From assembly GCA_963817755.1 (NCBI GenBank), contig CAWFPB010000001.1, positions 434,001-498,000 on the forward strand: a DNA stretch of 64,000 bases, in the 5' to 3' direction. The stretch comes from Oleiagrimonas sp963817755. Its GTDB lineage: Bacteria > Pseudomonadota > Gammaproteobacteria > Xanthomonadales > Rhodanobacteraceae. How positions within the stretch are numbered: the first letter of the stretch is position 1; each line of letters starts with the position of its first letter. The translations under genes and the position numbers were made by a program. Below the pieces are notes generated by a model. It saw nothing but the letters and a program-made list of their open reading frames with translations. It had not been told where the DNA came from and ran no database searches. This document shows positions 44,810 to 53,528 of this stretch, piece after piece.

Positions 44810-44884
44810 GGGCGGTTAGCTCAGCGGTAGAGCACTTCCTTGACATGGAAGGGGTCACAAGTTCGATCCTTGTACCGCCCACCA
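44810..44884 (+). tRNA. tRNA-Val (anticodon GAC)
   Basis: Acceptor GGGCGGT/ACCGCCC, D arm AGCTCAGCGGTAGAGC, anticodon stem CTTCC/GGAAG with loop TTGACAT, T arm CAAG-TTCGATC-CTTG, encoded ACCA end. It is 75 bases long. Confidence 0.95.
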
Positions 44885-44936
44885 AATTTGCGTCGAGTTG
44901 CGATCCCTGCAGGTCGTGAAACGGACACCGGATCAG

Positions 44937-44965
44937 GCCGCACTGCCCCGCAGTGCGGCTTTTTT
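44937..44965 (+). terminator. terminator after tRNA-Val
   Basis: GCCGCACTG (44937-44945) with CAGTGCGGC (44951-44959) and T6. It stands just before the convergent c-di-GMP gene, which stops at 44970. Confidence 0.88.
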
Positions 44966-44969
44966 CATT

Positions 44970-47900
44970 TCAGCCCTGCGTGTCTCCGGCGGCCTGATCT
45001 CGAATCGCTTCCTGCAGGCAGTCGAGAAGGTTGCGGGCGGCCACCTCATCCCCGGGATCGGCATGCACGGCCTCGTGCTGGCGCCGGGCTTCTTCCGCAC
45101 GCTCGCCCGTTTCGGGCAGCAGCAGCGTGATGGGGCAATCATCGATCCTCGCCGTGTGCAGCGAGCCGTGCCGGATGGACAGCCACTGGAAGGCCAGCGC
45201 GCCCAGCAGCGTGCGCGGGGCCAGGTCCAGCCGGGGCATCATGAATCCGCTGGCCCATGCCGGCAGTTCGGATGCAGGCATGGGACGCGCGATCACATAG
45301 CCCTGGCCCATGTTGGCACCCAGCAGCCGCGCGACCTCGATCATGCCGTGATCCTCCAGGCCCTCGGCGATCACCTGGCAGCCGAAATCATGACCGATCT
45401 GCACCACGGCACTGATCAGGCTGACCGACTGCACCGGATCCACGTGCAGTCGCGCCAGCAGGTCCTGGTCGACCTTGACCGCATGGAAGGGCAGGCTGGC
45501 CAGTCGCCGCAGGCTGCTGTAGCCCGAGCCCAGGTCGTCGATGGCAAAGCGCACGCCCAGATCGACCAGCCGCTGCACGCCGGGATCGCGGGCCTTCCGC
45601 TCCACCCGCTGGTTCTCGAGGATCTCCAGCACCAGGCGGCCGGGTTCGATGCCGTGCCGTTCCAGCGCATCCTGCACCCAGGTCCGGCATTCGGGTACGG
45701 CCAGCGTCTGCGGCGCGATATTCAGCGACAGGTTGATATGCATGCCCTGGCGGTCCAGTTCGACCAGGTCGCCCAGGGCCATGTCCAGGCCATGCTGGAA
45801 CAGGGTGTCCAGTTCCGTGTGTCGCAGCAGCGGCAGGAAGGTGTCCGGGCCCAATTGCTGGCCGTTGTCCAGTTGCAGGCGGGCCAACGCCTCGACCTTG
45901 ATCAGCCGGCCGTCGTTCAGGTCGACCACCGGCTGCAGCAGCATACGCAGCCCGCCCTTGAACAGACGGCGCCGGAAGGCCACGGCCTTCTCGTGGGGTA
46001 CCGGCGGCGGCGGCCGCATGCTGCGCTGCCAGATCTCGTTGCCGCGCAGCTGCATGTTGCGCATGAAATGCTGCATGTACTTGCTTTCGAACTGGTTGGC
46101 GTAGTGCCCGGCCAGCAGCAGCGCGGCAACCGGCATGTGCTGCTCGTCGAGGATCGGCAAGCAGGCTGCAGAGTGCACGCCGGCCTCTGCAAGCGGTGAC
46201 GGCAAAGACGCCGTGTCTTGCCCTTGGCCGGATCCGTGGCCGATGTGCGCAGCGGTACGGATCACTGAGGCATGCCAGGCGCGCATGATCAGGCTGTCGT
46301 CGGGCGGTGCGATCTGCGCTTCTTCGCTGTCGGCATACTGTTCACGCAGTACCTGCGTGACGGCACGCGCGGCGGCGCCGGCACTGGATTCGATGCTGAA
46401 GGTGTCCTGCTGGCTGGGGCGAAGGATCATGGCGGCGGAGATGCCCGGCAGGCGTGCCAGCAGCTGGACCTCCAGCCCGATGGCATCGTTCCATCCGGAT
46501 CCGCGCTCCGGAAGGAACTTGTCGATGATGGCCGCGTAGCGGTCCTGGACGCTGGTCTGGGCCTCCATCTGCGCCTGCAGGTCGTCCTGCAGGCGGTGTT
46601 CGAGCAACTGGACCAGGTGGTAGCGCTGCCTGGGGCCGACCGGCAGCATGCTGCATTGCTGGGCCAGGCGTTCCTGGTAGACAGACATCCAGCGCATCAA
46701 CAGGATGCTGTCGATGCCGATCAATGCATGCGCCCGTCCGATGCGACGGGAGGCATCGATGACCTGCTTGCGCGTCAGGTCACCATGCATCAGAAGCTGC
46801 ATGTGCTCGACCTGGCGCTGCTTGAGACGTTCGAATTCCACGGCCCCCAGTCCTTCGAGGATCGCAGCCGCATGCGGGTCCGCGTGCAGCTGTGCGTAGA
46901 AGTCCTCGACGATGGAGGGGAGCACCCCCTCCAGGTGCGGTCGCGCAGTGTCCAGGATGTCACCCGCGCCGGATCCGTAGGCCTCGGTCGGCACGGCCAG
47001 CTCGGGTGCATCCACCTCGCCATGGATCGACCACCAGCGCGCCCGGTCCAGCTTGTGCTTCTTGGCGCGGAACAGCGCCTCGTCGGCCAGGCGCAGCAAC
47101 AGGCCGCCCGCCTCGGCATGCTCCGGGCACAGCGCTACGCCCATGCTCAGGGCCATGTTGATGGGCAAATCCAGGCCGATTTCGAACGGCTGGACGAAAC
47201 ATTCGCCGATGGATTCGATCCGTTCGCGCAGGCGCGCCCTGCCTGCTTCCGTACGTTCCTCGCGGAACAGGATCACGAACTCGTCGCCGCCCAGCCGGGC
47301 AAAGAAATCCCGGCGCGCGAGGTGAGGGCGGACGCGCTCGGTCACCTTCTTCAGCAGTTGGTCGCCGCAGTCGTGGCCGTGGGTGTCATTGATGATCTTG
47401 AAGTCGTCCAGGTCGATGATGCTCAAGGCCAGCAAGCCCTCGCCGGCGATGACTTCGGGCAGGGTGTCGGCGAAGTAGCGGTCCAGTGCGCGTCGGTTGG
47501 GCAGGCCGGTCAATTCGTCGTGGAACGCCAGATGCTCGAGCCGGTCGTTGAGTTCGCGCAGGTCGGTGATGTCGCGTTGCACCCCCACGAAATGGCTGAT
47601 CTGACCGTGCTCGTCACGCAGCGGGTTGATGGTCAGCAGATTCCAGAAGCGCGTGCCGTCCTGGCGATAGTTGAGTATTTCGCCGACGAATGCGTCCCCC
47701 CGGCGGAGATTGTCGCGGATGCGGGACACGGTATCGGGGTCGGTTTCCGGCCCCTGCAGCACGTTGCAGTTGCGGCCCCGCATCTGCTCGAAGTCGTAGC
47801 CGGTCAGGGCCCGGAAAGCCTCGTTGAGGTAAACGACGCGCTGGTCGGCATCGGTGATGATCACCCCTTCCTGCACCGCGGCCAGCGCGTTGGCCAGCAG

Positions 47901-49724
47901 CAATCGGGTTTCGTTGGCCCGGTGCTGGTCGGTCTGGTCAATCAGGCTCCAGATCTCGTCGAAGCCTTCGCGATGGAAGGGTGCGCCTTCCGCGCGCAAC
48001 CAGATTTCACGACCGTCCAGCCGGCGCGCCGCGAACTCGAGGATGGCGCGCTCGTTCGCCTCGAAGGCCTGCCGGACCTGCTGCGTGACGGCCTTGCCGG
48101 TTTCGGCATCCGCATACAGCGAGAGGGTGTTCACGCCGACCAGCTGGTCCGGATCGCCGGCCCCGAGGATTTCCGCGGCACGCCGGTTGGCACGCAGGAT
48201 CACGCGCTCGCGGGTCAGCACCACGCCTACGCTGGCGCTTTCGAGCATGGACTGGTTCAACGCCTGGCTCTCGCTCTCGCGGTGCGCCAGGTCGATGCGG
48301 TCCAGTCCGGTGGAGATGTTCAGCGCCAGGGTCTCGAGCAGTTGCTGGAGAGGGGCATCGAACGAATGCAGTTCCTTGTGGTACACGCACAATTCGGCCC
48401 AGAGCTGGCCGCCGCGCTGGATCGGCAGTACGGCGATGGCCGCGAAGCCGTGTTCGCGCGCGGCCCGGGCCCACGGCTTGAGCAGGGGGTCGTGTTCGAA
48501 CGAGGCGTCGAAACGGCTGCGCCCGTCCTTCCAGGTGGCGCCGCAGGGACCGCGCCCCTCGGGCTGGTCGCCGCGGCTGGAAATGCGGACCTGGTCCAGG
48601 TAGTCGCGGCCGGGTCCCGCGGCGGCCAGCGGCCGGAAGATGCCGCTCTCCGGGTCGGGCCGCCCGATCCAGGCCAGGCCGAAGCCGGCGTGGCGGACGG
48701 CCAGGTCGCAGATCTCCTGCAGCAGGCTCCCCGGTTCGGTCGTGCGTGACAGCGCATTGTCGACCTGGGCGAGCAGCATGTTGAACCCGGACAGTCGCTG
48801 CAGGGCCGACACATCGACCATGATGACCGCTGCGCCCGGCTTCTCGCATCCCTCGGGCTGGCTGGGCGTGCAGCTGATCTGCACGGCCAGGATTCGTCCC
48901 GAGGGGCGGGTCAGACGCAGCGTTCCGCTGTAACTTCGGGTCCCGGCAATGGCTTCCATCAGCGCATGCACGTGCCGGCTTCCGCTCATGGCGCTCAGGA
49001 CCGCTTCGAGATGGTGTCCCAGGATTCGCCCGGAATCGCTCTCGAGCATGTCCAGTGCCGAGGTATTGGACCATTCGATGATGCCTTGTGCATCCACCAC
49101 CAGGAGTCCGTTGGGCGTGCTGCTGGCGACCAGGGCCAACCGGCTGTTGGTGCGTTCGTTGGCCTGGCGCGCGGCGTCCTCGCGTTCCTGGTCGAACAGC
49201 AGGCCGATGCTCAGCGCGCCCAGGTCCAGCAACTGCCGGTGGTAGGCGTCGGGCAGGCGCGAATGCAGCGAGGTCAGGGCGAAGGTGCCCTGCACCTCGC
49301 CCAGGCGGTCGCAGATCGGCGAGGACCAGCATGCGCGCACGCCGTGATCGCGGGCGACGTGCTGCACGTCGGCCCAGTGCGGATCGTGGGGAGCGTCGTC
49401 GACATAGGTGGGTTCGCCGGCCCATGCGGCATGCGCGCACGAGCCCTGGCCCTCACCGAGTCGCGCATCGTCCAGCTCGGCGAGCAAATTTTCGGGCGCG
49501 CTCGGGGCGCTGATGAAATGCAGGTGGCCATCGGCGGGATCGATCCGCATGACGGTGGCCACCATGCCCTGGACCGACTGTTCGAACAGCCGGCAGATCC
49601 GGTCCAGGCGATCCTGCAAGGGCCCGCCGTGGGCGACGATCGCCAGCAGGTTGCGTTGCAGGACGAGTAGTTTGGAGACCTGGGACTCGACGGGCGAGCC
49701 AGCGGAATGCTTCCTGGCCGACAT
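44970..49724 (-). CDS. multi-sensor c-di-GMP enzyme: GAF-PAS-GAF-PAS-LOV-GGDEF-globin-GAF-EAL
   Basis: A 1584-residue cytoplasmic protein without membrane segments. Domains by eye: GAF (18-185), PAS (200-320), GAF (322-485), PAS (498-620), LOV-type PAS (625-740) with GRNCNVLQ carrying the photoactive-type Cys653 and LNYRQDGTRFWN. GGDEF (745-910) has an intact GGDEF at 812-816 but Ala instead of Arg at the inhibitory RxxD site. A globin-like sensor domain (925-1070) has IGRAHALIGI, giving a candidate proximal heme His999. A GAF-like region (1090-1240) precedes EAL (1255-1490). The EAL has KVEALARL (Glu1278), LEILEN, AIDDLGSGYSSL, VKVDQDLL and IAEGLED, all expected for an active phosphodiesterase. 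Both c-di-GMP synthesis and breakdown are plausible, gated by light, gas or redox. Ligand assignments are inferred from motifs. Confidence 0.85.
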   Translation of the reverse strand: MSARKHSAGSPVESQVSKLLVLQRNLLAIVAHGGPLQDRLDRICRLFEQSVQGMVATVMRIDPADGHLHFISAPSAPENLLAELDDARLGEGQGSCAHAAWAGEPTYVDDAPHDPHWADVQHVARDHGVRACWSSPICDRLGEVQGTFALTSLHSRLPDAYHRQLLDLGALSIGLLFDQEREDAARQANERTNSRLALVASSTPNGLLVVDAQGIIEWSNTSALDMLESDSGRILGHHLEAVLSAMSGSRHVHALMEAIAGTRSYSGTLRLTRPSGRILAVQISCTPSQPEGCEKPGAAVIMVDVSALQRLSGFNMLLAQVDNALSRTTEPGSLLQEICDLAVRHAGFGLAWIGRPDPESGIFRPLAAAGPGRDYLDQVRISSRGDQPEGRGPCGATWKDGRSRFDASFEHDPLLKPWARAAREHGFAAIAVLPIQRGGQLWAELCVYHKELHSFDAPLQQLLETLALNISTGLDRIDLAHRESESQALNQSMLESASVGVVLTRERVILRANRRAAEILGAGDPDQLVGVNTLSLYADAETGKAVTQQVRQAFEANERAILEFAARRLDGREIWLRAEGAPFHREGFDEIWSLIDQTDQHRANETRLLLANALAAVQEGVIITDADQRVVYLNEAFRALTGYDFEQMRGRNCNVLQGPETDPDTVSRIRDNLRRGDAFVGEILNYRQDGTRFWNLLTINPLRDEHGQISHFVGVQRDITDLRELNDRLEHLAFHDELTGLPNRRALDRYFADTLPEVIAGEGLLALSIIDLDDFKIINDTHGHDCGDQLLKKVTERVRPHLARRDFFARLGGDEFVILFREERTEAGRARLRERIESIGECFVQPFEIGLDLPINMALSMGVALCPEHAEAGGLLLRLADEALFRAKKHKLDRARWWSIHGEVDAPELAVPTEAYGSGAGDILDTARPHLEGVLPSIVEDFYAQLHADPHAAAILEGLGAVEFERLKQRQVEHMQLLMHGDLTRKQVIDASRRIGRAHALIGIDSILLMRWMSVYQERLAQQCSMLPVGPRQRYHLVQLLEHRLQDDLQAQMEAQTSVQDRYAAIIDKFLPERGSGWNDAIGLEVQLLARLPGISAAMILRPSQQDTFSIESSAGAAARAVTQVLREQYADSEEAQIAPPDDSLIMRAWHASVIRTAAHIGHGSGQGQDTASLPSPLAEAGVHSAACLPILDEQHMPVAALLLAGHYANQFESKYMQHFMRNMQLRGNEIWQRSMRPPPPVPHEKAVAFRRRLFKGGLRMLLQPVVDLNDGRLIKVEALARLQLDNGQQLGPDTFLPLLRHTELDTLFQHGLDMALGDLVELDRQGMHINLSLNIAPQTLAVPECRTWVQDALERHGIEPGRLVLEILENQRVERKARDPGVQRLVDLGVRFAIDDLGSGYSSLRRLASLPFHAVKVDQDLLARLHVDPVQSVSLISAVVQIGHDFGCQVIAEGLEDHGMIEVARLLGANMGQGYVIARPMPASELPAWASGFMMPRLDLAPRTLLGALAFQWLSIRHGSLHTARIDDCPITLLLPETGERAEEARRQHEAVHADPGDEVAARNLLDCLQEAIRDQAAGDTQG

Positions 49725-49790
49725 CGGGACAACCCTCGGATGTGCAGGTCCATCATCGCATGGCCTGCGAAGGCGAGGTACTGCCTCGGG

Positions 49791-50831
49791 TCAGTCGGTG
49801 AGGCGCCAGGTCAGGGCCTGTCCCGCACGCAGGGGCACGCCGGGTTCGCCGCCGAAGTCGATTTCCTCCGGCACCGTCCATTCCTCCCTCAGCAGGGTGA
49901 TCGTGTCGCGATTGCGAGGCAAGCCGTAGAAATCGGCGCCGTGGAAGCTGGCGAAGGCTTCCAGCTTGTCCAGCGCGCCGGCGGCCTCGAAGGCCTCGGC
50001 GTAGAACTCGATGCCGGCATGCGCGGAGAAGATGCCGGCGCAGCCGCAGGCACTCTCCTTGGCATGGCGCGGGTGCGGCGCGCTGTCGGTCCCCAGGAAG
50101 AAGCTGGGGTCGCCGCTGGTGGCGGCCGCCACCAGCGCCCGACGATGCACCTCGCGCTTGAGTACCGGCAGGCAGTAGTGGTGCGGTTGCAGGCCGCCGA
50201 CGAAGATCGCGTTGCGGTTCATCAGCAGGTGCTGCGGGGTGATGGTGGCGCCGACATGGGCCGGCGCTTCGCGCACGAACTGCGCCGCCTCGCGCGTGGT
50301 GATGTGCTCGAGCACCATGCGCAGGGCCGGGAAATCGCGCTGCAGCGGGACCAGGTGGCGTTCCACGAACACCGGTTCGCGGTCGAACATGTCCACGTCC
50401 GGGTCGGTGACCTCGCCGTGCATCAGCAGCGGCAGGCCGTGCTCCTGCATGGCCTCGAACACCGAATACACGCGACGAATGTCGGTGACGCCGCTGGCGG
50501 CATTGGTGGTGGCGCCGGCCGGATAGTACTTCACGGCATGCACGAAGCCGCTGGCGCGGGCCTCGGCGATGTCGTCCGCGGTCGTGGCCTCGGTCAGGTA
50601 CAGCGTCATCAGCGGCTCGAAATCCATGCCTTCGGGCAGGGCGGCGAGGATGCGCTCGCGGTAGGCGCGTGCCAGCGCCACGCTGGTGACCGGGGGCTTG
50701 AGATTGGGCATCACGATGGCGCGGGCGAAGCGACGCGCCGTGTGCGGCAGCACGGCGGCCAGCAGCGCGCCGTCGCGCAGATGCAGGTGCCAGTCGTCGG
50801 GACGGGTGAGGGTCAGTCGGTGCTCGCTCAT
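49791..50831 (-). CDS. pyrC: dihydroorotase
   Basis: Zinc amidohydrolase of pyrimidine synthesis (class II, E. coli type). It has 346 residues from the ATG at 50831. Metal ligands: RPDDWHLHLRDG (His-x-His), HAVKYYPAGATT (carbamylated Lys), LLMHGEVTD (His), VLEHITTREA (His) and FLGTDSAPHPRHAKE (Asp). It starts four bases downstream of the cysteine synthase-like gene's stop, so the two are probably cotranscribed, an unusual pairing. Confidence 0.95.
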   Translation of the reverse strand: MSEHRLTLTRPDDWHLHLRDGALLAAVLPHTARRFARAIVMPNLKPPVTSVALARAYRERILAALPEGMDFEPLMTLYLTEATTADDIAEARASGFVHAVKYYPAGATTNAASGVTDIRRVYSVFEAMQEHGLPLLMHGEVTDPDVDMFDREPVFVERHLVPLQRDFPALRMVLEHITTREAAQFVREAPAHVGATITPQHLLMNRNAIFVGGLQPHHYCLPVLKREVHRRALVAAATSGDPSFFLGTDSAPHPRHAKESACGCAGIFSAHAGIEFYAEAFEAAGALDKLEAFASFHGADFYGLPRNRDTITLLREEWTVPEEIDFGGEPGVPLRAGQALTWRLTD

Positions 50832-50835
50832 GCGA

Positions 50836-51924
50836 CTAGTGTAGCCGCTCGCGTGCTCCCCGCCGCCGGCGCGGTTTCCCGGCTCTGTGCTCCGGGAACG
50901 CGCGGTCCAGCCATTCGGGCACCGCAATGCCCTTCTCGTGCAGCAGGGCCGGGTTGAACAGTTTGCGCGGGTAGCGCGTGCCGGAGTCGCACAGCATGGT
51001 GACGATAACGTGCCCGGGGCCCAGTTCGCGCGCCAGTCGGATCGCGCCGGCCACGTTGACGCCGCTGGAGCCGCCCAGGTTCAGGCCTTCCTCGACCAGC
51101 AGGGCGTGCAGCAGCGGAATCGACTCGGTATCGGGAATGGACCATGCGCGGTCGATGGGCGCGTCCCTGAAGTTCGCGGTGATGCGGCTGGAGCCGATGC
51201 CTTCGCTGATCGAGCCGCCTTCGGCCTTCAGCTCGCCGTGCTCGACGTAGTGTGCCAGCGACGAGCCACAGGGATCGGCCAGGGCGATGCGTACTCCGGG
51301 TTTGCATGCCTTCAGCGCCCGGCCCACGCCGGCCAGGGTGCCGCCGGTCCCGCTGGCGCAGACGAATCCGTCCACGGCGCCTTCGGTCTGTTGCCAGATC
51401 TCCAGGCCGGTGGTGGCCTCGTGCCAGTCGCGGTTGGCGGTGTTGTCGAACTGGTCGGCGAACCAGGCACTGCGCGGGTTGGCGGCGTTCAGTTCCGCGG
51501 CCAGGGCGCGGGCACGGTGGGCGTAATGGCCCGGGTCGCGGTAGGGGGCGGCGGGCACCAGGTGCACCTCGGCGCCGGTCATGCGCAGGGCGGCGATCTT
51601 GGCTGCGCTCTGCGTCTCGGGCATGACGATGACGGTACGGTAGCCGCGGCTGTTGCCGACCAGGGCCAGGCCGATCCCGGTGTTGCCGGCGGTGCCCTCG
51701 ACCAGGGTGCCTCCGGGGCGGATCCGGCGGTGGCGCTCGGCGTCCTTGAGCAGGCCCAGCGCGGTGCGGTCCTTGATCGAACCGCCGGGGTTCATGAATT
51801 CGGCCTTTCCCAGGATCTCGCAACCGGTCTGCTCGCTGGCGCGGCGCAGGCGGATCAGCGGCGTGCGGCCGATGCTCGAGGCCAGGTCGGCGTGTACGGG
51901 GAGGCGGGTGACGGGCATGTCCAT
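50836..51924 (-). CDS. PLP-dependent cysteine synthase-like protein
   Basis: Fold type II PLP enzyme of the cysteine synthase/cystathionine beta-synthase superfamily. It has 362 residues; the start is ATG 51924 or the ATG two codons on. GKAEFMNPGGSIKDR holds the PLP Lys, VEGTAGNTGIGLALVGNSRG the substrate loop, SGTGGTLAGVGRAL the phosphate loop, and MLCDSGTRYPRKLF the Ser/Thr that binds N1. The ADQFDNTANRDWHEATTGLEIW block groups it with the longer CysK-like subgroup rather than classical CysK, which is also encoded here at 62600-63556. It is divergent from cysB, so regulation by CysB is likely. Confidence 0.87.
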   Translation of the reverse strand: MDMPVTRLPVHADLASSIGRTPLIRLRRASEQTGCEILGKAEFMNPGGSIKDRTALGLLKDAERHRRIRPGGTLVEGTAGNTGIGLALVGNSRGYRTVIVMPETQSAAKIAALRMTGAEVHLVPAAPYRDPGHYAHRARALAAELNAANPRSAWFADQFDNTANRDWHEATTGLEIWQQTEGAVDGFVCASGTGGTLAGVGRALKACKPGVRIALADPCGSSLAHYVEHGELKAEGGSISEGIGSSRITANFRDAPIDRAWSIPDTESIPLLHALLVEEGLNLGGSSGVNVAGAIRLARELGPGHVIVTMLCDSGTRYPRKLFNPALLHEKGIAVPEWLDRAFPEHRAGKPRRRRGARERLH

Positions 51925-52009
51925 GGCGGGTGCGGCGAGATCGGCGGGAAAGGGGCTTCCATTCGCAGGCTAGGCCGCGATCCCCGTCTCGTGAAATGAA
52001 AGCCCGCTG

Positions 52010-52037
52010 TTGCGATATGCACAAGGTGCATATGCAA
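52010..52037. promoter_or_regulatory. inverted repeat in the cysB / cysteine synthase-like divergent gap
   Basis: TTGCGATATGCAC (52010-52022) faces GTGCATATGCAA (52026-52037); the arms match except for one extra G. It is a candidate operator, possibly for CysB or another dimeric regulator. Confidence 0.5.
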
Positions 52038-52050
52038 TCGTATTCATTTG

Positions 52051-52072
52051 TTTGGACAGATAGACGTCCAAA
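52051..52072. promoter_or_regulatory. second inverted repeat, TTTGGAC-N8-GTCCAAA
   Basis: Perfect 7-base arms (52051-52057, 52066-52072) 14 bases after the first inverted repeat. A third hairpin, AACCGGC-ATGGT-GCCGGTT (52119-52137), lies just before the leader ORF. The 340-base gap 51925-52264 therefore holds three dyads and one small ORF. Confidence 0.5.
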
Positions 52073-52154
52073 CAGCAGTTGGACCGCGGCCCGGGATGCT
52101 GATATGTTCGAGACGCATAACCGGCATGGTGCCGGTTTCGACGAGGGAAAAACC

Positions 52155-52268
52155 ATGAAACGACTTACGACCTATATCCGCAATTGCAATCCGTCCTATG
52201 CCCGCTGGTGCATGTGCTCCGCTTCGCGTCTTCACCGCCAACGACCGCCCCTGGAACGATCCTCATGA
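52155..52268 (+). CDS. cysteine-containing leader peptide overlapping cysB
   Basis: A 37-codon ORF (MKRLTTYIRNCNPSYARWCM, then CSASRLHRQRPPLERSS) with GAGGG eight bases upstream of its ATG. Cysteine codons are at 11, 19 and 21, three in eleven codons, in a gene with an otherwise ordinary basic composition. Its TGA overlaps the cysB ATG (ATGA), so cysB translation is probably coupled to leader translation. A sensor role, in which ribosome stalling at Cys codons under cysteine or charged tRNA-Cys shortage alters cysB expression, is inference. No terminator hairpin is seen between leader and cysB, which favours translational over transcriptional control. Confidence 0.55.
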   Translation: MKRLTTYIRNCNPSYARWCMCSASRLHRQRPPLERSS

Positions 52269-53269
52269 CCTTGACCCAACTGCGTTACATCATTTCCATC
52301 GCCGACTCCGGTCTCAACATCACGCTGGCCGCCGAGCGCATCCACGCCACCCAGCCCGGCCTGAGCAAGCAGCTCAAGCAGCTCGAGGGCGAACTCGGAT
52401 TCCAGGTCTTCGAGCGCAAAGGCAAGAGCCTCGCCTCGATCACGCCGGCCGGACAGCAGGTCCTGGCCCGCGCCCGCACCATTCTCGATGAAGCCCGCAG
52501 CATTCGCGCCCTGGCGGCCAACCTGCGCGGCGACACGCATGGCGAACTGACCATGCTGACCACCCACACCCAGGCACGCTTCGTGCTGCCCGAGGCCCTG
52601 GCGGCCTTCGGTCGCATGCATCCGCGCGTGGGCCTGCACCTGCGCCCGCACGGCGACGCGCAGATCCGCGGCCTGTTCGCCGGCGGCCAGGCCGACCTGG
52701 CCATCGTCAGCTCCAGCAACGGCATGGCGCCCCTGGGCGGGCTGGCCGTGCCGCTGTACCGCTGGAAGCGCGCGGTCATGGTGCCGCACGGGCATGCGCT
52801 GACCCGCCTGGGCCGCCCGTTGCGCCTGGGTGACCTGGCCGGACAGCCGCTGGTCAGCTACGACTCCTCGCTGCGTCCGGAGTCCTCGCTCCAGCAGGCG
52901 TTCCAGGCCGCCGGCATGCGTCCGGTCTTTGCCTGTACGTCCAGCGACGCCGACCTGATCAAGACCTATGTGCGCGCCGGACTTGGCGTGGGCGTGCTGG
53001 CGGAGATGGCCGTGCGCCGCGAGGACAGCCGCGATCTCCAGGTCCTGGACGCCGACCACCTGCTGCCCGAGTGCACCGCCTGGCTGGTGCTGCGCCGTGA
53101 CCGCGTTCTGCGCAGCTATGTCCTGGACCTGGCCTGCCAGATCGCGCCGCATCTGGAACGTCGCGATGTGCAGGCCGCCCTGGCCGGTGACGCCGAGGCG
53201 GCGTGGCCGGAGCCGCCAGGCTGGTGCGGCCAGCGACAGGGCGACACGCGCATGCGCGCGATTGCCTGA
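52265..53269 (+). CDS. cysB: CysB-like LysR-family regulator
   Basis: LysR-type activator of sulfur assimilation responding to N-acetylserine in the family. It has 334 residues. The winged-helix N-terminus (TLTQLRYIISIADSGLNITLAAERIHATQPGLSKQLKQLE, shown in part) has the CysB/Cbl hallmark NITLAAE...TQPGLSKQ. The effector domain has LTMLTTHTQARFVLPEAL and KTYVRAGLGVGVLAEMA. The Cys-rich leader and the divergent cysteine synthase-like gene support the assignment. A strong terminator follows. Confidence 0.9.
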   Translation: MTLTQLRYIISIADSGLNITLAAERIHATQPGLSKQLKQLEGELGFQVFERKGKSLASITPAGQQVLARARTILDEARSIRALAANLRGDTHGELTMLTTHTQARFVLPEALAAFGRMHPRVGLHLRPHGDAQIRGLFAGGQADLAIVSSSNGMAPLGGLAVPLYRWKRAVMVPHGHALTRLGRPLRLGDLAGQPLVSYDSSLRPESSLQQAFQAAGMRPVFACTSSDADLIKTYVRAGLGVGVLAEMAVRREDSRDLQVLDADHLLPECTAWLVLRRDRVLRSYVLDLACQIAPHLERRDVQAALAGDAEAAWPEPPGWCGQRQGDTRMRAIA

Positions 53270-53292
53270 AGCCACGGCCAGGCATTCCGGCC

Positions 53293-53326
53293 CGACGCCC
53301 GGATTTCGATCCGGGCGTCGTTGTTT
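53293..53326 (+). terminator. terminator after cysB
   Basis: CGACGCCCGGAT (53293-53304), TTCG, ATCCGGGCGTCG (53309-53320), then TTGTTT. A perfect 12-base stem with a stable tetraloop. Confidence 0.88.
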
Positions 53327-53338
53327 GTGCCTCCGCAG

Positions 53339-53352
53339 TTGATGCAGGTCAA
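53339..53352. promoter_or_regulatory. FNR/ANR-like box upstream of cydA
   Basis: TTGATGCAGGTCAA (53339-53352) fits TTGAT-N4-(A/G)TCAA, 176 bases before the cydA start. Oxygen-responsive FNR/ANR regulators commonly control cytochrome bd. CRP-like proteins bind similar sites, so identity is inferred. Confidence 0.6.
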
Positions 53353-53528
53353 TTTCGGACGCGGCGGCATGCCGCACGCGGCATTCTGCCCATGAAGCGC
53401 ATGCCCGGCATGATCTATCATCTGGCGGGTACGCAAACCCGCTCCCGGCGAAGCGGCCCGATGCACTGGACATCGGCGCCTCGGGCCGGAAGCGTGTTTT
53501 CTTCATGGATGGTCAATGGAGACCCGGC

